This document shows, in pieces, positions 62,088-64,000 of a stretch of DNA of 64,000 bases. A program made the position numbers and the translations under genes. Position 1 is the first letter of the stretch, and each line of letters starts with the position of its first letter. The DNA is from Botrimarina hoheduenensis. Lineage in GTDB: Bacteria > Planctomycetota > Planctomycetia > Pirellulales > Lacipirellulaceae. Location of the stretch: positions 737,987 through 801,986 of the forward strand of contig NZ_SJPH01000001.1 of the NCBI RefSeq assembly GCF_007859815.1, read 5' to 3'. The notes under the pieces are model-generated. The model did not search any database, was not told the origin of the DNA, and was given only the letters and a program-made list of their open reading frames with translations.

Positions 62088-62594
62088 CTACTGAATCGAC
62101 TCGGTCCAGCGATTGCGGCCCCTTTGGAGGACCACCTTCGGTGGCGACACCGAGATGACTTTCACCCCAGCGTGCTCCCCCCCGCTTTCGAGCGGAGCGA
62201 TAACGCCATCGATCGACAGCACGGCCCTTTGTGATCCCAGATTGGCAAAGCCCAGCAGTTGCACACTGCCTGATTGCTGAGTCTGCCCCGGTCCCGCGGC
62301 GACTGCCGCCTGCTTCGGGGGATCGAACAGTGTCTCGCGTAGCGGAAAGGGCGGCTCGTAAGCCTCGGCAGGCGGCTGCGTCGCTACCAGTTCGGCAACA
62401 GCCAGATCGGGGCTCGAAGCGTTGGGACTCAGTTCCGCTGGTTCCGCTTCGGCAGGAGTCGCATCAGTGTTCGTGTCCGTTAGAACCGTAGCGGCTTCAA
62501 CGGCTACGGGCCCGCGCGAACACCCAGCCAAGCTCGCCGCAAGCAGCGTCGGGCCGAGCACGGCGGTTAGCAGGCGAAAGGAATTCCGGGCCAT
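62088..62594 (-). CDS. Lipoprotein with PilP/GspC-like C-terminus
   Basis: A 168-aa protein. The N-terminus is a lipoprotein signal with lipobox LAGC (Cys25). A Pro/Ala/Glu-rich linker follows. The last 60 residues (VQLLGFANLGSQRAVLSIDGV...AGVKVISVSPPKVVLQRGR) resemble the small beta domain of PilP and GspC, inner-membrane partners of secretins. The ATG at 62594 opens directly into the signal peptide. The gene lies just downstream of a secretin on the same strand, supporting a role in the pilus or type II secretion machine. Sequence similarity is weak, so the family call is tentative. Confidence 0.65.
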   Translation of the reverse strand: MARNSFRLLTAVLGPTLLAASLAGCSRGPVAVEAATVLTDTNTDATPAEAEPAELSPNASSPDLAVAELVATQPPAEAYEPPFPLRETLFDPPKQAAVAAGPGQTQQSGSVQLLGFANLGSQRAVLSIDGVIAPLESGGEHAGVKVISVSPPKVVLQRGRNRWTESIQ

Positions 62595-62736
62595 CGGGGC
62601 TGGCGGGGGCGACGGGGACGACGTGCGGCAACGCGGATTGCTTTGCCGATCGTTCAATCCTACGTCGTGGTAGCCGCCTCGCTGTGCCGCTCCCGTTGGC
62701 ACCTGCTCGCAGCGGGCCGCGTAATCCGCCTGATCG

Positions 62737-64000
62737 TTACCGCCAGAACCGCTCGGTAATGGAGGAGAATCGTCCGGGCTTCTCCGGTTCGCTCGGGGTG
62801 GTTGTTGTGTCTGCTTCCGATTGCAGTTTCGCGGCTACGCGGGGCTGGGTGAGCGATCCCGATGCACGGAACCGTTCGTCGTAGCTCTTGCGGAGAGGGA
62901 ACGCCGTTTTATCAGCAACCGCTTCAACCGGAGCAATCGGGGGTGTGGCAAGTGGCGGGCTGCTCGTCGGGGCGGCAGAGCCTATCGGAGGCAGACGTCG
63001 GGGAGGGTTGGAAGTCAGCAACGGCATCCGCAGATCGAGATCCGCGGGGTTGTGTCTTGCAGGGGAGAGTGCGGCTGATGGAGATGATGGCTCGCCGCGC
63101 TCGATCGCTTCGAGTGGCTCTAGGACGGGAGTCTCGTCCGGTTGTGAGACTTCCGGTCCGAGGATAATCGGTGCCATTTCAGGGGAAGTCTGGTCGAGGC
63201 TGGCCGGCCCCTCATGGAACCCGATGGTCGTGCTTGTTCCCGGGCCGCAGGTCTCGCAGCCCGTGCCCTGACACGCATCGCACGTGGGGCAGCCTTCAGG
63301 GGCAGGAATGCGGTCGAGCCGACAACGCACCGTATCGGCGGCTAGCTGATCACGCGTCGCGAGGCCATCGGCGTAGCCGACAATCTCGGGCGTGATGAAC
63401 ACCACCAACTCGCTCTCTTCGATCTGTGTTTCACGGGCTCGGAACAGATGCCCCAGATAGCGAATGTCTTTGAGCAGCGGCACGCCGTCGAAGTTGCCCA
63501 CATCGTTGCGTTGTCGCAGACCGCCGATCATCAGCGTTTGACCGTTGGCGACCCGCACGCGTGTGCTCGCGGTACGTCGGTCGATAATTGGCTGGTTATC
63601 GCCGGGCGTGAAGCCGGTCAGTCGGCTGAACTCCGGTGCAATCTTCAAGTTGATCGTGCGGTCGCTGGCCACTTTTGGCGTCACCTTGAGCGAGATGCCG
63701 GCATCGCGAAAGCTGGTTGTGCCGATCTGTCCGCCGGCACCGGTTTGCGTGAGTTGCTGGAACGGGATCTCCGAGACGCTTTGGAAGATCGCTTCTTCGT
63801 TGTCGATCACCGTCACATTAGGCGAAGCTAGCAGCCGTGAGTCGTCAGCCTGCTGCAACGCGAGCACAACCGCCTGCAGGTTCAGGTCCGCGTTCAGACT
63901 GAAGAAGGTGAACGATCCGCCCGTTCCGGCAGCGTCGAACGGGGTCTTAGTAACGGTATTGAACAGCGCCCCATCCCCCGCTGTGGGGTTGCCGGTGCCG
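62737..64000 (-). CDS. Secretin (type II/III secretion or pilus), partial
   Basis: The C-terminal part of an outer-membrane secretin, truncated at the right edge of the window; the frame is open to base 64000. The secretin core is clear: LLASPNVTVIDNEEAIFQ, GISLKVTPKVASDRTINLKI, STRVRVANGQTLMIGGL and VPLLKDIRYLGHLFRARETQIEESELVVFITPEIV. After the core comes a C-terminal extension of about 210 residues. It includes a cysteine cluster with CxxCxGxG (CDACQGTG, near 63265-63291) and a further CETCGPG, then a long Pro/Ser-rich tail. The extension is unusual for a secretin. The neighbouring PilP-like lipoprotein supports a pilus/type II assembly. Confidence 0.88.
   Translation of the reverse strand, partial: GTGNPTAGDGALFNTVTKTPFDAAGTGGSFTFFSLNADLNLQAVVLALQQADDSRLLASPNVTVIDNEEAIFQSVSEIPFQQLTQTGAGGQIGTTSFRDAGISLKVTPKVASDRTINLKIAPEFSRLTGFTPGDNQPIIDRRTASTRVRVANGQTLMIGGLRQRNDVGNFDGVPLLKDIRYLGHLFRARETQIEESELVVFITPEIVGYADGLATRDQLAADTVRCRLDRIPAPEGCPTCDACQGTGCETCGPGTSTTIGFHEGPASLDQTSPEMAPIILGPEVSQPDETPVLEPLEAIERGEPSSPSAALSPARHNPADLDLRMPLLTSNPPRRLPPIGSAAPTSSPPLATPPIAPVEAVADKTAFPLRKSYDERFRASGSLTQPRVAAKLQSEADTTTTPSEPEKPGRFSSITERFWR

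Noticed and set aside
62043..62234. 63-codon plus-strand frame after the ABC permease
   Set aside because: It overlaps the 3' end of the PilP-like lipoprotein gene by about 150 bases and has no recognisable content. It cannot be fully excluded as a small protein.

Overview
The window looks like chromosomal DNA of a planctomycete, most likely order Pirellulales. The reasons are the high GC content, frequent GTG and TTG starts, a secreted protein with an LEPR-XLL-like N-terminus plus a dockerin, a YCF48-type propeller protein, and many short-range strand switches. No insertion sequence, integrase, prophage or CRISPR array was seen. The species assignment is inference.

Layout. 1-1.2 kb: a tRNA-Ser(CGA) in a gene-poor stretch full of inverted repeats, which may encode an unrecognised structured RNA, then a small conserved-looking protein. 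1.2-6.1 kb (minus): a SulP anion transporter and a two-gene glycolate oxidase (glcD-glcF). 6.2-16.1 kb (minus): M19 dipeptidase; a large protein fusing a class A beta-lactamase-like domain, a peptidoglycan-binding domain and a D,D-carboxypeptidase; an enolase-superfamily dipeptide epimerase; a DUF1611 protein; an S66 L,D-carboxypeptidase; SpmB/SpmA; and an M14 carboxypeptidase with an extra C-terminal domain. 16.2-29.9 kb (mixed strands): beta-lactamase-like hydrolase, XylR-like AraC regulator, anmK, a BadF-type amino-sugar kinase with murQ, a sodium:solute symporter, a class C-type serine hydrolase, gamma-glutamyltransferase and a giant secreted N-acetylmuramoyl-L-alanine amidase. 29.9-46.3 kb: M50 protease, HDOD protein, YCF48-type protein, an MnmE-like GTPase with coaX, uvrA, larE and several conserved unknowns. 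46.8-55.3 kb: a complete F-type ATP synthase operon (atpZ, I, B, E, F, H, A, G, D, C), followed by pyrF. 56-62 kb: DUF309 protein and a three- or four-gene ABC-transporter cluster. 62-64 kb (minus): a PilP/GspC-like lipoprotein and a secretin cut by the window edge.

The most interesting part is 6.2-29.9 kb. Almost every gene can be assigned to taking peptidoglycan apart. The amidase and the exported hydrolases act outside the cytoplasm. A symporter could bring in sugars or peptides. AnmK, the kinase and MurQ would convert anhydro-MurNAc and MurNAc to GlcNAc-6-phosphate. The L,D- and M14 carboxypeptidases, M19 dipeptidase, epimerase, DUF1611 protein and gamma-glutamyltransferase would dismantle the stem peptide and its D-amino acids. 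A single sugar-sensor-like AraC/XylR regulator sits at the centre. I infer a dedicated muropeptide scavenging or recycling locus, notable in a phylum whose cell wall was long disputed. The individual families are known; this combined arrangement, the domain fusions and the joint regulation are what deserve testing.
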